Source: Burkholderia sp. Bp8963
GTDB lineage: Bacteria > Pseudomonadota > Gammaproteobacteria > Burkholderiales > Burkholderiaceae
Direction: 5' to 3'
Assembly (NCBI RefSeq): GCF_003854275.1
Contig: NZ_QTQP01000013.1
Span: 1 to 64,000 of the forward strand
DNA length: 64,000 bases
Part shown: positions 35,078 through 44,732 of the stretch, piece after piece
Numbering within the stretch: the stretch's first letter is position 1
How the letters are laid out: every line of letters begins with the position of its first letter
Program-made: the position numbers and the translations under genes
Notes under the pieces: model-generated
Database searches by the model: none
What the model saw: only the letters and a program-made list of their open reading frames with translations
What the model was told of the DNA's origin: nothing

Positions 35078-35695
35078 ATGCTGACTTTCGACATGCGACG
35101 TGCGCTCCATGGGGGACTGATATTTGCCTGCGCGTCTCTTGGTCCCGTCATCGCATTCGCGCATACTGGGCAAGGTGACATATCCGGTGGCTTGCTCGCC
35201 GGATTCAAACATCCGATTTCCGGCCTCGATCATGTCGTCGCAATGATTGCAGTCGGATTGTGGGGGGCACAGTTGGGGAGGCCCGCGATCTGGCTGCTCC
35301 CGGTCACATTCCCGATCGTCATGGCCTTCGGCGCTATTCTCGGTGGCCTGGGGGTGTCGATTCCCGGGATAGAGGTCGGCATTGCATTATCAGCACTGTC
35401 GCTCGGCGCGGCGGTCGCGCTTGCCTTGACTCCGCCGCTCTGGTTCGCGGGTCTGCTGGTTACTCTGTTTGCCATCTGCCATGGACACGCACACGGCGCG
35501 GAACTGCCCGGATTCGCGAATCCGATGACCTATGCGATCGGTTTCGTCGCCGCCACTGGCACACTTCACGGCCTTGGCATCCTGATCGGCACGGTCAATC
35601 GCTGGAAAGCCGGCAGCTTCGTACTAAGAGTTGGCGGAGCCCTCATTTCCGGCTGCGGCGTGTATTTCCTCACGAACGCGATTCGAGGAGCGTGA
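35078..35695 (+). CDS. HupE/UreJ family membrane protein
   Basis: 205 residues from ATG 35078 (GAGAGGA upstream). A cleavable-type N-terminus (LIFACASLGPVIAFA) precedes a first histidine and the family motif GFKHPISGLDHVVAMIAVGLWGAQLG. About six membrane helices follow, with CHGHAHGAELPGF and GTLHGLGI holding further histidines. HupE and UreJ relatives move or sense nickel or cobalt. It is followed after three bases by a second HupE-like gene. Confidence 0.88.
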   Translation: MLTFDMRRALHGGLIFACASLGPVIAFAHTGQGDISGGLLAGFKHPISGLDHVVAMIAVGLWGAQLGRPAIWLLPVTFPIVMAFGAILGGLGVSIPGIEVGIALSALSLGAAVALALTPPLWFAGLLVTLFAICHGHAHGAELPGFANPMTYAIGFVAATGTLHGLGILIGTVNRWKAGSFVLRVGGALISGCGVYFLTNAIRGA

Positions 35696-35698
35696 CGC

Positions 35699-36325
35699 AT
35701 GCGTGCGTTGCACCGGGTGGCCCAGCCAGCAGCTTGCGGTCTGCTTTTGCTGACGTTTGTTCTGTCAGCCAAAGCGCACGCCGTATATCAAGGCGCGGGA
35801 GACTTTTACGCCGGGATGCTGCATCCGCTGACGTCGCCGGAGCATGTGTTGCCCATGCTGGCACTCGGCGCTCTCGCGGGACAGAACGGTCTGAAGCGAT
35901 GCGAATTCGTGCTTTGGGCGTTTCCGGCCGCCTTTGCGGCCGGTGCGCGCATCGCCCTTTCGATGACGGATCTGCACGGTATATTTCTATCCAACATTCT
36001 CTCGGCCGTGCTGCTGGGTTCCCTCCTAGCGGCTGCATTCAGGCTTCCTTCATGGCTGATTTTCATTCTGGCCGTCGTTGTTGGCCTGACCCACGGGTAC
36101 GCAAACGGGTTAGTCATCGTTGGCCAAATCCGCCCAGTCGTTTTCATAGCGGGCTTGGTGTTCGCGAGTTTCATCCAGATCGCCTACACGGTTGCAGCGA
36201 CATCGTTCCTATTGCGGCTACGTCCCTCCTGGATTGCCATTGCTGTGCGCGTCGCGGGCAGCTGGGCCGCAGCCATTGGTCTTCTCGTGCTGAGTCTCAG
36301 TCCACGGTCTTTGCTGCTGTCCTGA
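35699..36325 (+). CDS. Second HupE/UreJ family membrane protein
   Basis: 208 residues. It has a signal-like N-terminus ending SAKAHA, then GMLHPLTSPEHVLPMLALGALAG, the same histidine motif as its neighbour in a more divergent form. VVGLTHGYANGL keeps a later histidine. About six helices. Only three bases separate it from the first gene, so the pair is cotranscribed and could form a hetero-oligomer. It converges with the large HupE/UreJ gene. Confidence 0.82.
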   Translation: MRALHRVAQPAACGLLLLTFVLSAKAHAVYQGAGDFYAGMLHPLTSPEHVLPMLALGALAGQNGLKRCEFVLWAFPAAFAAGARIALSMTDLHGIFLSNILSAVLLGSLLAAAFRLPSWLIFILAVVVGLTHGYANGLVIVGQIRPVVFIAGLVFASFIQIAYTVAATSFLLRLRPSWIAIAVRVAGSWAAAIGLLVLSLSPRSLLLS

Positions 36326-36357
36326 AGCCACCATCTCCATGGCCGTCGGTGGTCTCT

Positions 36358-37491
36358 CTAGAGTGCAAGCACCGCCAGTCCGGTCGTTCGTTCATAAATC
36401 CACATTGTTGCGAAAGCCGTGATGGCGGTCGATCCGCCGTATAGCGTAACCACGCGAAACCAACGACTTGAGCGATAGATGTACAGAATGGGTAACAGCA
36501 ACAAAACCATCGTGATCTGCCCCAATTCCACACCAATATTGAACCCGGCAAGCGCGACCGCCAGATGGGATGTCGGGAGAGCCATGCTGGTGAGCACGCT
36601 TGCGAAGCCGAAGCCGTGGATCAAGCCAAAAGCAAACGTGACCAGCCAGCGGCGCATTCGCACCAGCGGAACAATATTGTTGAGAGCGGAAAGCAGAATC
36701 GTCACAGCGATAGCGACTTCCACCCACCGCGACGGCAACGCCATGTCGTGTAGCGTGGCAAGTGACAGCGTGATTGCATGCGCCGCCGTGAACGCGGTGA
36801 CGAGCTTCAATACCTCGATCGCCACGGCACCTGGAGAGTCGGCAGGGTACCATTTTTTTCCGTGCAAGACGCAAGCTGCCGGCAACAGCAGTGACAAGAG
36901 GAAGAGGGCATGGTCGACGCCGCGCCAGATGTGCCAGATGCCCTCCGCGACGAAATCGATGAAGATGCGCCCTAACCCCTTCCCACGTGCGTCCAGGATC
37001 TCGGTCGGATGACTAAGACCAAGGATAGCCGTGGTCGTGGCGCCGTTGCTCACAACGTGCACGAGGCCTTTGTGCAGTGTGTCCACGTCGGCGAATAGAC
37101 GATAGTCGATCCCTATCCGGGTCGGTCGAGCTGGGCAATCGGCATTGAATTCCAGAACCGCGTACGCGCCGTCGCTGTGACGGTCGATCAGCAGGTCGCC
37201 CGGATGAATCACGCACGCTCTCCCGTCACCCGTAAGCTTGATCCGCGTGAAAGCATACGTCTTAATGTCTGCCTCGCGGATCCGGACCTCGCCCCACGTC
37301 AGCGTGCCGTCCCCGTCGGCATCGAGAATGAGCGGGTTATCCAGGTCGCGAAGTGCGATATCCCATCGGCCCGCAATCGTTTTATCGCTGACTGTTAGCG
37401 TCAAGTAACTGTCACTTGGCTTGTGCGCATGCACCGCGGCGGCCCAGCACAGCATGAGGAGCGCAAGCCACGCGGACGCTGACCGTTTCAT
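36358..37491 (-). CDS. Large HupE/UreJ (UreJ_2) family membrane protein
   Basis: 377 residues from ATG 37491, which overlaps the TPR gene stop by four bases. A signal peptide (ALLMLCWAAAVHA) is followed by an extracytoplasmic beta-rich domain of about 190 residues containing DADGDGTLTWGEV, an EF-hand-like calcium loop. A C-terminal HupE/UreJ-like membrane domain follows (WRGVDHALFLLSLLLP, TAAHAITLSLATL and GLIHGFGFASVL). Third gene of a DUF4331-TPR-HupE operon, a combination seen in other bacteria with presumed metal-related roles. Confidence 0.85.
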   Translation of the reverse strand: MKRSASAWLALLMLCWAAAVHAHKPSDSYLTLTVSDKTIAGRWDIALRDLDNPLILDADGDGTLTWGEVRIREADIKTYAFTRIKLTGDGRACVIHPGDLLIDRHSDGAYAVLEFNADCPARPTRIGIDYRLFADVDTLHKGLVHVVSNGATTTAILGLSHPTEILDARGKGLGRIFIDFVAEGIWHIWRGVDHALFLLSLLLPAACVLHGKKWYPADSPGAVAIEVLKLVTAFTAAHAITLSLATLHDMALPSRWVEVAIAVTILLSALNNIVPLVRMRRWLVTFAFGLIHGFGFASVLTSMALPTSHLAVALAGFNIGVELGQITMVLLLLPILYIYRSSRWFRVVTLYGGSTAITAFATMWIYERTTGLAVLAL

Positions 37492-38780
37492 GTTGACGAG
37501 CCGCTGCGTGTCGCCTGCATCGCGAGGCCAGGCCCAAAGACAAGGCATGCTAACCGCGCTTCGAGTCTCGTCAAGGCCGGAGCGCGCAATCGTGCAGTCT
37601 TCAGCCATCTCATCGCGGGAGCGGCACGGGCGGGCTGCCGGGCGGCAATTGCCGCCTCCATCAAAATCCGGCAATCCGCCACTTCCTTTTGAACCTGCCA
37701 ATCGGCCTCAGCCAGGCTAAGCGCTTTTCCCGGGTCGTTAAGGAGTTTCAGATTAAAAATGGCTTCCTCGCGCAAGTGCACGCGATCCCCCCGCTCGGCG
37801 GACGCCGCGAACCGGCTCCGCAAGTCTTCGACATGACGCTCCAAATCTGCATTCAGCCCTATCTGCTTCTCTGCGAGCGCCAGGCGAAGGAGTAGATTGT
37901 CGTTGCGAATGTCGCCTGCTAACAAGGCAACGACCTCCTTTGGCCGATTCTGTTCAAGCAAAAAATCAGCCCAGGCTGCTCTGAGGTACGCGTCGCGCGG
38001 ATTGGCGGCAAGCGCGTTGCGAAAGAATCGTTCGGCATCTTCCTGCCTGCCTATCCAGAGCGCCGTTTCGGCTTGATTCAGCAGCAGCCAGGGATAGATC
38101 GAATCTGTCGGAGGCACCTGGGCCGCAAGACGTTGCAGAAGGAAATAAGCCTGTTCTGGCATGCCACTGACCGCCGCTACATTGGCGAGGCAGATCCCTG
38201 CGATGACGGTACTGGTTAATATGAGCCGACCGCAACTCTGCTTGGCCTCCAAGTAGCGGCCTTGCACTTGCAGGATATTCGCACGAATCAGCCAGGCATC
38301 CTGATTACCGGGCTGTTCGCGAATTGCGTGTTCCAGATCGTCGAGCGCGCCCGCGAAAAGATGATTGCTTTGTCTAACGCTGGCACGCAACACCAATGCG
38401 CGCGGCGGCGGGTTTGGCTGTCTCAGCCACGGTTCGATTGCAGCCTCGGCCTGGCCCAGGTCTCGCGGGTCTTGATCGCGCCGAAAGCGCTCTAGGTGGC
38501 GCTTCGCAAGCTCGGCCGCAAGGTTGAAGTTGTGGCCGCCCGCAGCCTGTGCTGCGTGCAGGCTCGCGATCGCCGAATTTAGTGCATCGTGCGCACGGGG
38601 CGGGAGCGTTTCCAGCACCTGTGAGTCCTGTTGTGGCCGCACGGGAGCGGCGTCCGTCAAGGTGCCCGCCAACCCAGCGAAGAGACATGCTCCACACAGA
38701 ACGCGTCGCACGCTGGTCTCCCTTCTAGCGACCGCGGTTAGGTTCGAACGATAGGCCCGTAGCACCTTGATCCAAGTCAT
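37488..38780 (-). CDS. Exported TPR-repeat protein
   Basis: 430 residues. A basic N-terminus and hydrophobic VLCGACLFAGLAGTL suggest export. Several TPR-like helical pairs are visible, for example LFAGALDDLEHAIREQPGNQDAWLIRANILQVQGRYLEA and LWIGRQEDAERFFRNALAANPRDAYL. It probably scaffolds the DUF4331 protein and the HupE/UreJ membrane protein with which it shares an operon: 24 bases after DUF4331 and a four-base overlap with the next gene. Confidence 0.83.
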   Translation of the reverse strand: MTWIKVLRAYRSNLTAVARRETSVRRVLCGACLFAGLAGTLTDAAPVRPQQDSQVLETLPPRAHDALNSAIASLHAAQAAGGHNFNLAAELAKRHLERFRRDQDPRDLGQAEAAIEPWLRQPNPPPRALVLRASVRQSNHLFAGALDDLEHAIREQPGNQDAWLIRANILQVQGRYLEAKQSCGRLILTSTVIAGICLANVAAVSGMPEQAYFLLQRLAAQVPPTDSIYPWLLLNQAETALWIGRQEDAERFFRNALAANPRDAYLRAAWADFLLEQNRPKEVVALLAGDIRNDNLLLRLALAEKQIGLNADLERHVEDLRSRFAASAERGDRVHLREEAIFNLKLLNDPGKALSLAEADWQVQKEVADCRILMEAAIAARQPARAAPAMRWLKTARLRAPALTRLEARLACLVFGPGLAMQATRSGSST

Positions 38781-38804
38781 ACCGGTTACGCTTGCTAGTC
38801 GTCA

Positions 38805-40313
38805 TCAGTTGATCGCACCTGGGATCGGCGTGGTCAGATAAGGAAAAGAATTGTCGAATACGCTGTCGTCGATTGCTGCGCCGTCTGTCAGCGGCGCCGT
38901 GCCGGCTGGCGCGTCGGACGGCGAGCAGCCGAAAATTCCAGGCTTATTGAATGTGCACAGCAGGCCTATCACCACCCTGAGTGATGCCGTGACGACGTCG
39001 TCCCCTGGCCGCCGTCCGTTTGGAAAGCCAGCGTTGTCGCCAGCCAGGACGCCCAGATTCTTCTGGCTGCCTCTGGGTGTGGGTGGAATAGACGTATTTA
39101 AACGCAACATTTCGGACGGTGTGACCGTTCTTAGCTGATTGAGTCCCTGAAATCCAGTAAGGAACGTGAAAACCAGATCGAGGCGCGGGAAATTCGTTGG
39201 CGCTTTGGCCGCGGGAAAAAGACTCTCGATCAGCGCCGGTAGCGTGGGATTCGTCACATATTCGGCAAACTGCCCATCGTTCACGGGCTTTGAATTGTTG
39301 AATTTGTCCTTGTCCTTCAGGCCGATCACGAGTTCGTTGACCAGTGGCATGCCGAGCCGGGAAACTTGCGCCCAGCCTCCCTCTGATTTTTCTGGCGTGC
39401 TGTTAGCGCTACCCGGATTCAACGCAAGCAGCCTATCCCGGCGAATGCTTGACGTCGTCCAGCCGCCGATGACCGGGGAACCGCCCTCGCCTATCAGACA
39501 TTGGGTCGGTACCTCGAGCGCGAGAGAGGTGATGTTCTTGTCGGCCAAATCGTTCTGGTTACCGTTTCGGGGGCCCAGAGGATTTAGATTGAGCAAGTCA
39601 AACGTCTTGCCGAGCGCCACCGCAAACGATTCCTTTCGCTGGCCCACAAAGACGCGACCCGGAGCTCGACACCCCGGAATGTTGATCGTGTACACATATT
39701 GTCGTGCGTAGAGGGCATAACCACTTACGCTGCCAAACGTCTTGGTCCCTATGAAGTCCGTTGGTTTGGTGAACGTCGTAATGCCGCCGGTGCCTGTGAC
39801 TACTTCGACAGAACGGTCGTGACCGGTGCCACGCAACACTTTAAGCGTGTACGTTTCGTCGACGTTTAGATTCGCTGAATCGCCCGCTGACACCGGGCCC
39901 GCCTGAACGAGGGGAATCGCCACCTGCTTGCCGCCGACGTTCAGTGCGACATTGCGCACTGTATTCTGGAAACGAAATTGAAACGTCAGGTGTGCTCTGG
40001 CATCGCCGACATTGTCGATGTGAATTTCGTAAAGCGCATCAGGGTCGAGGGCAAAATAATTAGGGCCGCCGTAGGCATCCTCCAAAGGCGAGTAGTTGGC
40101 GATCAACGTCACATAGCCGTGTCGGTTCGGTTCATAGCTGTTGAACATGTAGAAGTCGGTGCCATCTACCTTCGGCATCTCCGCAATTAGCGGCGCCTCG
40201 CGATGGCTCGAAGCATAGGCACCGCTCACGGCGGCGTAAAAAAGTAGTGCTGCGGTGAGTACCTGCATTGATGCGAAGTGGACCGGCCGATCCTTAAATC
40301 TCGAAGTAAGCAT
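38805..40313 (-). CDS. DUF4331 domain exported protein
   Basis: 502 residues from ATG 40313, after GAGGAG. The signal sequence LTAALLFYAAVSGAYA precedes the family hallmark SSHREAPLIAEMPKVDGTDFYMFNSYEP. Long beta-rich segments follow (GYVTLIANYSPLEDAYGGPNYFALDPDALYEIHIDNVGDA). The C-terminal DGAAIDDSVFDNSFPYLTTPIPG is also characteristic of DUF4331. The biochemical role is unknown. First gene of the operon; a long noncoding region lies upstream. Confidence 0.9.
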   Translation of the reverse strand: MLTSRFKDRPVHFASMQVLTAALLFYAAVSGAYASSHREAPLIAEMPKVDGTDFYMFNSYEPNRHGYVTLIANYSPLEDAYGGPNYFALDPDALYEIHIDNVGDARAHLTFQFRFQNTVRNVALNVGGKQVAIPLVQAGPVSAGDSANLNVDETYTLKVLRGTGHDRSVEVVTGTGGITTFTKPTDFIGTKTFGSVSGYALYARQYVYTINIPGCRAPGRVFVGQRKESFAVALGKTFDLLNLNPLGPRNGNQNDLADKNITSLALEVPTQCLIGEGGSPVIGGWTTSSIRRDRLLALNPGSANSTPEKSEGGWAQVSRLGMPLVNELVIGLKDKDKFNNSKPVNDGQFAEYVTNPTLPALIESLFPAAKAPTNFPRLDLVFTFLTGFQGLNQLRTVTPSEMLRLNTSIPPTPRGSQKNLGVLAGDNAGFPNGRRPGDDVVTASLRVVIGLLCTFNKPGIFGCSPSDAPAGTAPLTDGAAIDDSVFDNSFPYLTTPIPGAIN

Positions 40314-41162
40314 GGCAGCTCCTCAACGATACGATGCCGCACTCGCTATTCCCCCCACCAGGACACCGTCCTCTATAGGAAAAATTCGTTGCGGCGATGT
40401 GGATTTCACGCAATGTTGTTGGCGTTGGAAGACTGGCTTCGCACGACGTGCCGGGTAACGCCCATTGACTCACCAAAGGGAAAGCAAAGGCGCAGGCGTA
40501 ACATCACCCGGCGCTCAGGATTGGCCGTACAGGCAAGCGGATGCGCTTGGGGATGGAGGCGCATGGCGCTACTGAGGGGTGTCTAGAGTGCATGCTGGAA
40601 GCAAGTGTCCATAGTCGCCGCTTTCCTTCTCTTGGTTAACTACCGACTACCCCGGACACAAAAAGCCCACCACTGTAGGTGAGCATACTTCTTCATTATT
40701 GTTTTAACATAGGCACGCGTTTGACGGATTACAAGGCGAATCTGTGCTTTGTTTGCAATAAAAAATAGCTAAATTTCTTACGAAATGCCGATTTACGTCG
40801 CTAAGGTTACCGCCTCATTAATAAACGTTCTTATTATAGGAATAGAAGCTCGCCAAACGGGTTTTCGCTGGGGTAGCTTGGTGGCAACGGGCGTGCGTGT
40901 CCAGGCGCGACCAAGAGAATAATCCAGGTGGATCGCAATCCGCCACCGGAGTGCGCACACCGCTGGATCAGCCACCGGATAGCAGCTCGACTGCCCGAGA
41001 GCTCAACCCCGACCGTTCTATCAAGGCGACCTGCTGTCCACGTGCCGCAGGCGCTGAGGGTCTCCTTCGGCAGCATGACCGGCCATTCGTGGAGGGAACT
41101 TGTTGCCCTTGGCTATGACCGGAGATGGCCGGCAAGCGACCGCTCGCCGGCCGTCAGTGCAT
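40314..41162. other. Long intergenic region, AT-rich core, with a small promoter-terminator unit
   Basis: No protein gene is recognised. The first 250 bases form the upstream region of the DUF4331 gene. The stretch 40680-40860 is clearly more AT-rich than its surroundings. A minus-strand promoter-like pair and terminator enclose about 50 bases near 40660-40740 (listed separately). A GC-rich hairpin at 41127-41152 (GGCCGGC/GCCGGCC arms) lies just beyond the broken recombinase stop. Confidence 0.45.
40660..40736 (-). ncRNA. Candidate short transcript (promoter, tiny frame and terminator)
   Basis: On the minus strand TTGTAA (40736-40731) and TATGTT (40713-40708), 17 bases apart, precede a 7-base-pair stem GCTCACC/GGTGGGC (one G-T pair, arms 40684-40678 and 40671-40665) followed by TTTTT. 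Between them an 18-codon frame starts at ATG 40696 and contains tandem tryptophan codons inside the stem. It could be a small RNA, an attenuator remnant or chance. Confidence 0.3.
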
Positions 41163-41788
41163 TCATACTTCGGTTTGTTCCGCCATTTCAAGAGAATCAT
41201 CTACCTCGATGCCGAGGTATCGGACCGTGCTTTCCAGTTTCGTGTGTCCGAGTAACAACTGCACCGCCCGAAGATTTTTCGTGCGCCGGTAGATCACGAC
41301 GCCTTTGTGCGCCGCATGGTGTGCGTGCCGTACGCCGTGTCGTCGAGTCCAATGGACGCAACCCATCGATGTACAAACCGGGCGTATTGCCGAGTCGAAA
41401 GATGCGGCGAAGCATGCTGCCGACTTGGAAACAGATAGTCGACAGGCTTTAATCCGCGCACCGTGATCCAAGCCTCGAGGCTCTGGCGAGTCTGCTCCAT
41501 AATCTCGAACTGCACGGGCCGCTGCGTTTTCTGCTGCATGACTGTCGCCCGGGAGCCCACGTGACTTCCTTGACAGACGTCTTGCACCTGCAGTCGCGTC
41601 AGGTCGCACGCCCGGAGCTTGCTATCAATCGCGAGGTTGAACAGCGCCAGTTCACGAACGTTTGATGACATCTGGAGCCGTGTCCGAATCGCCCAGATCT
41701 CCCGGAGCTTCAACGGTGGTTTTTGTCCAGTGAGTTTGCCCTTGTTCCATGGCACGCGATGACCGGCAGGTGCTCTTTGCGTTTCCAT
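41163..41788 (-). pseudogene. Tyrosine recombinase, disrupted by a frameshift
   Basis: The frame from ATG 41788 reads ELALFNLAIDSKLRACDLTRLQVQDV and ends VASIGLDDTAYGTHTMRRTKAS at a premature stop. The remaining catalytic part continues in another frame as VVIYRRTKNLRAVQLLLGHTKLESTVRYLGIEVDD. Both pieces carry the expected R..H-x-x-R..H..Y residues of tyrosine recombinases, so the gene was whole before a single-base deletion near 41300. With the remnant at 34.3 kb it brackets the HupE/DUF4331 block. Confidence 0.8.
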
Positions 41789-41996
41789 GACAATCTCCTT
41801 TCATTTGAAGGGAGATCAAGTTTGCACTTTGTCGGGTGGTCGCTCCTCGACCCGCAGCCGCCGTTCGAGCCGCCAGAGCTTCAACGGCAGTTATCGGAGA
41901 GATCCGGCCGTCCGGGCCGGTCCCTCGCGAGCAACGGTTCCGCCGTTGTGGAACGTTTGTCGATTGACGGCAAGGCGATCGCTCAACGGCCCAGGC

Positions 41997-42422
41997 TTAC
42001 TGGTTAAACCCTGCGTGGCGCAGCGCTTCCTCAGCGGCCTCGTGGTCTTGAGCCGATGTTCCGCCAGAAACACCGATGCCCCCGATCAGACGCCCTTCGT
42101 GAAAGATCGGTACGCCACCGCCGACCGGCATCAGCCGCGGATGGTGCGCCAGCGGGGCAACGGTAGGTTCGGCCATGTACTGATTCCATTGGTGCGTGGC
42201 CATGCCGAACGACGCGGCGGTCCATGCCTTGTCGATGGCGACGTCAACGGTCAGGAACGGCGCGGTATCGGCGCGCTCGAAAGCGCGCAGGTGACCGCCT
42301 GCATCGGTAATCGCAATTGTCGCGGCGAATCCTCGCGCGGCGCACGCGCGGCGCGCTTCGGCCATCAACGCTTGTGCGGCTTCCAGGCTGATCGTTGTCG
42401 TGCTGATGATTGGCGATGTCAT
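41997..42422 (-). CDS. GlcG/HbpS family heme-binding-type protein
   Basis: 141 residues from ATG 42422 (AAGGACA upstream); an earlier ATG at 42449 is possible. It shows the family patterns SLEAAQALMAEARRACAARG, AITDAGGHLRAFERADTAP, and GGVPIFHEGRLIGGIGVSGGTSAQDHEAAEEAL. GlcG/HbpS proteins bind heme or corrinoids or help redox sensing; function is poorly defined. It follows the zinc-type dehydrogenase gene on the same strand by 23 bases and both are divergent from a LysR gene. Confidence 0.85.
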   Translation of the reverse strand: MTSPIISTTTISLEAAQALMAEARRACAARGFAATIAITDAGGHLRAFERADTAPFLTVDVAIDKAWTAASFGMATHQWNQYMAEPTVAPLAHHPRLMPVGGGVPIFHEGRLIGGIGVSGGTSAQDHEAAEEALRHAGFNQ

Positions 42423-42445
42423 GTTAATGTCCTTGTCAGAAGGGT

Positions 42446-43459
42446 TCAATGGTTGGCGACGACGACCTTGCCGATCATGTTGCCGGCCTCGACCAGCGCA
42501 TGCGCTTCGATGAGACCTGCGGCGTTGATGCCGTCAATGCGTCGGGTCAGGGTGTGCTTGAGGCGGCCCTGGTCAACCAGCTGCGCCGCGCGGCGCAGCA
42601 AGGCGTGTTGCCGTGCGAGGGTGTCGGTGGTGAACATCGCGCGAGTGAACATCAGCTCCCAGTGAATCGAGATGGATTTCCCCTTGAACGGCCCGATGTC
42701 CAGACCCACCGGGTCGTCGATGAGGGCGAACTGGCCTTCCGGGCGCAGCACGGCCGCGATTTGAGTCACATAGGCAGCGCTGTTGTTCAACCCGGCAACA
42801 TGGGTGACGTGCTCGATACCGAGCGCGGCCAACTGGGCTGCCCAGGGTTGATGGTGATCGAGGACGTAATGCGCGCCATGAGCCAGCACCCACTCGCGGG
42901 TTTCCGGTCGCGAGGCCGTGCCGATGACGGTCATACCGGTCAGCTCACGCGCCAGTTGGGTCAGAATCGAGCCGACGCCGCCCGCCGCTCCGATCACGAG
43001 CAGCACGTTGTTGTCGGTCGGGTCCGCCGCCTGAACACGCAGACGGTCGAACAGCAGCTCCCACGCGGTGATCGTGGTCAGCGGCAACGAAGCGGCCTCT
43101 GCGAAATCCAGTGATGTCGGCATGGGTCCGACGACGCGTTCGTCCACGGCGTGCAGTTCGCTGTTGCTGCCGGGTCGCTTAATATCGCCCGCGTACCAAA
43201 CACGGTCGCCTGCCTTGAAGCGCGTGGCCAGCGGACCGGTCGCGCGGACGATTCCCGCCGCGTCCCAGCCGGCGATGCGCGCACCGACTTCCGGAATATC
43301 GCCACCGCGCCGGATTTTGGTATCGACCGGGTTGACCGATACCGCTTTCACTTCTACCAGCAGATCATGGTCGCGCAGTTCCGGCGTGGGCAGCTCGATA
43401 TCCTGCAGCGCCTGCGGGTGGCTGATGGGATGGTTCTGATAGAAGCCGATGGCTTTCAT
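42446..43459 (-). CDS. Zinc-type alcohol dehydrogenase-like MDR protein
   Basis: 337 residues from ATG 43459 (GGAG nine bases upstream; ATG 43465 is also possible). Medium-chain dehydrogenase/reductase with VNPVDTKIRRGG in the catalytic domain and the NADPH-binding GAAGGVGSILTQLA. The catalytic zinc cysteine is absent, so it is of the zinc-independent quinone oxidoreductase type despite the usual family name. Cotranscribed with the GlcG-like gene and divergent from LysR. Confidence 0.88.
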   Translation of the reverse strand: MKAIGFYQNHPISHPQALQDIELPTPELRDHDLLVEVKAVSVNPVDTKIRRGGDIPEVGARIAGWDAAGIVRATGPLATRFKAGDRVWYAGDIKRPGSNSELHAVDERVVGPMPTSLDFAEAASLPLTTITAWELLFDRLRVQAADPTDNNVLLVIGAAGGVGSILTQLARELTGMTVIGTASRPETREWVLAHGAHYVLDHHQPWAAQLAALGIEHVTHVAGLNNSAAYVTQIAAVLRPEGQFALIDDPVGLDIGPFKGKSISIHWELMFTRAMFTTDTLARQHALLRRAAQLVDQGRLKHTLTRRIDGINAAGLIEAHALVEAGNMIGKVVVANH

Positions 43460-43556
43460 ACACATGGTCTCCAAGGGTGATTGAGACCATGTTATCTTTC
43501 GTCGGTATGCGGATAAATACCCGCCGAGCCCAAACAATTTCGGCATTTCAACGAAA

Positions 43557-44495
43557 ATGATTCGACTCGATGACGTTCAGATCTTCGTGCACACGGTGGA
43601 CTACGGCAGCTTCTCGGAGGCGGCGCGCCAGCTGAATATCGCGCCGGCACACGCGAGTGCATCTGTGCAGCGGCTCGAGAAGGCGTTGGACACGCGCCTG
43701 TTCACGCGGTCCACGCGAAGCATGCAACTGTCGGAGGCTGGAGAGCGTTACCTGCCGCATGCGCGGGCCATGATTGGTGCGCTGGAGCAAGGCCAGCAGG
43801 CCCTGGCAAACGGCCGGGGGGTGCTGGCCGGCCCGCTGCGGCTGTCCGCTCCGTCTGACTTTGGTCGAAACCTGCTGTTGCCGTGGCTGGATGATTTTCA
43901 GCACAGGCACCCTGGTTTGTCGCTGCACCTGAAAATGAGCGACCGTGCGGCCGACCTTATCCGCCAGCCGCTGGATGCAGTCGTGCGCTACGGAGCGCTG
44001 CCGGATTCGTCTCTTCTGGCCATGAAGTTGGTCGACAACAACCGGCGCGCATTGTGTGCCGCGCCGTCCTACCTCGAACGGCATGGTGCACCGGCCAAAG
44101 TCGACGACCTGCGGCGACACAACTGCCTTCGGTACGTATGGAGCGAGCAGATACATGAGCGCTGGCGCTTTACCCCGCCCGGCGGCGACCGCACCGTGGC
44201 GGTCACTGGTAATCGCATCAGCGACGATGCCGATGCGGTTCGTCGCTGGGCGATAGCCGGGGAAGGCCTTATCTATAAGTCGCGACTGGACCTCATCGAC
44301 GATCTGAGGGCTGGGCGACTGATGGAGTTATTTCCGCCGGAGTATTGCGAGCCTGCGCCGTTGCACTTGATTTGTGCGCACCGCGCGCAACTAACGCCGG
44401 CGATTAACGAGTTGCATGCCTTTCTACGGGAGCGCTGCGCTGCATTGCTTGCCAGCCATCCCTCAGGTGGCTCTCAGGCTGTGCTCGCGATTTAA
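43557..44495 (+). CDS. LysR-family transcriptional regulator
   Basis: 312 residues from ATG 43557. The N-terminal helix-turn-helix VHTVDYGSFSEAARQLNIAPAHASASVQRLEKALDTRLFTRSTRSMQLSEAGERYL is typical of the DhcR/PA2267-type LysR group. Its start is 98 bases from the divergent dehydrogenase gene, which it probably controls. No unambiguous T-N11-A palindrome was picked out in that interval. Confidence 0.92.
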   Translation: MIRLDDVQIFVHTVDYGSFSEAARQLNIAPAHASASVQRLEKALDTRLFTRSTRSMQLSEAGERYLPHARAMIGALEQGQQALANGRGVLAGPLRLSAPSDFGRNLLLPWLDDFQHRHPGLSLHLKMSDRAADLIRQPLDAVVRYGALPDSSLLAMKLVDNNRRALCAAPSYLERHGAPAKVDDLRRHNCLRYVWSEQIHERWRFTPPGGDRTVAVTGNRISDDADAVRRWAIAGEGLIYKSRLDLIDDLRAGRLMELFPPEYCEPAPLHLICAHRAQLTPAINELHAFLRERCAALLASHPSGGSQAVLAI

Positions 44496-44732
44496 ATGGC
44501 CGCATCCAGGGCGCAACGGACGTCTGAATGTCCGAACCCCGTTGCCCACGAAGGTCGCCTGTTGGCCGGGACCGGCCAAACGAGCGAGTCGTGGCTCTCT
44601 TGTCTGAAGCTCGGGTTGTCCAAACTCCAAAGTACGGAAGCTCCCGTGCCCTTTTTCACAGACCCGGCGGGATGCCCGTAGACTGCAGACCTGATTCAAT
44701 TGAAGACCGTGCGGTCCAGTTCTCCGCCTCCG

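Noticed and set aside
40640-40696. Tiny frame with tandem Trp codons as a trp operon leader
   Set aside because: No tryptophan genes follow, and the Trp codons lie inside the terminator stem rather than upstream of it.
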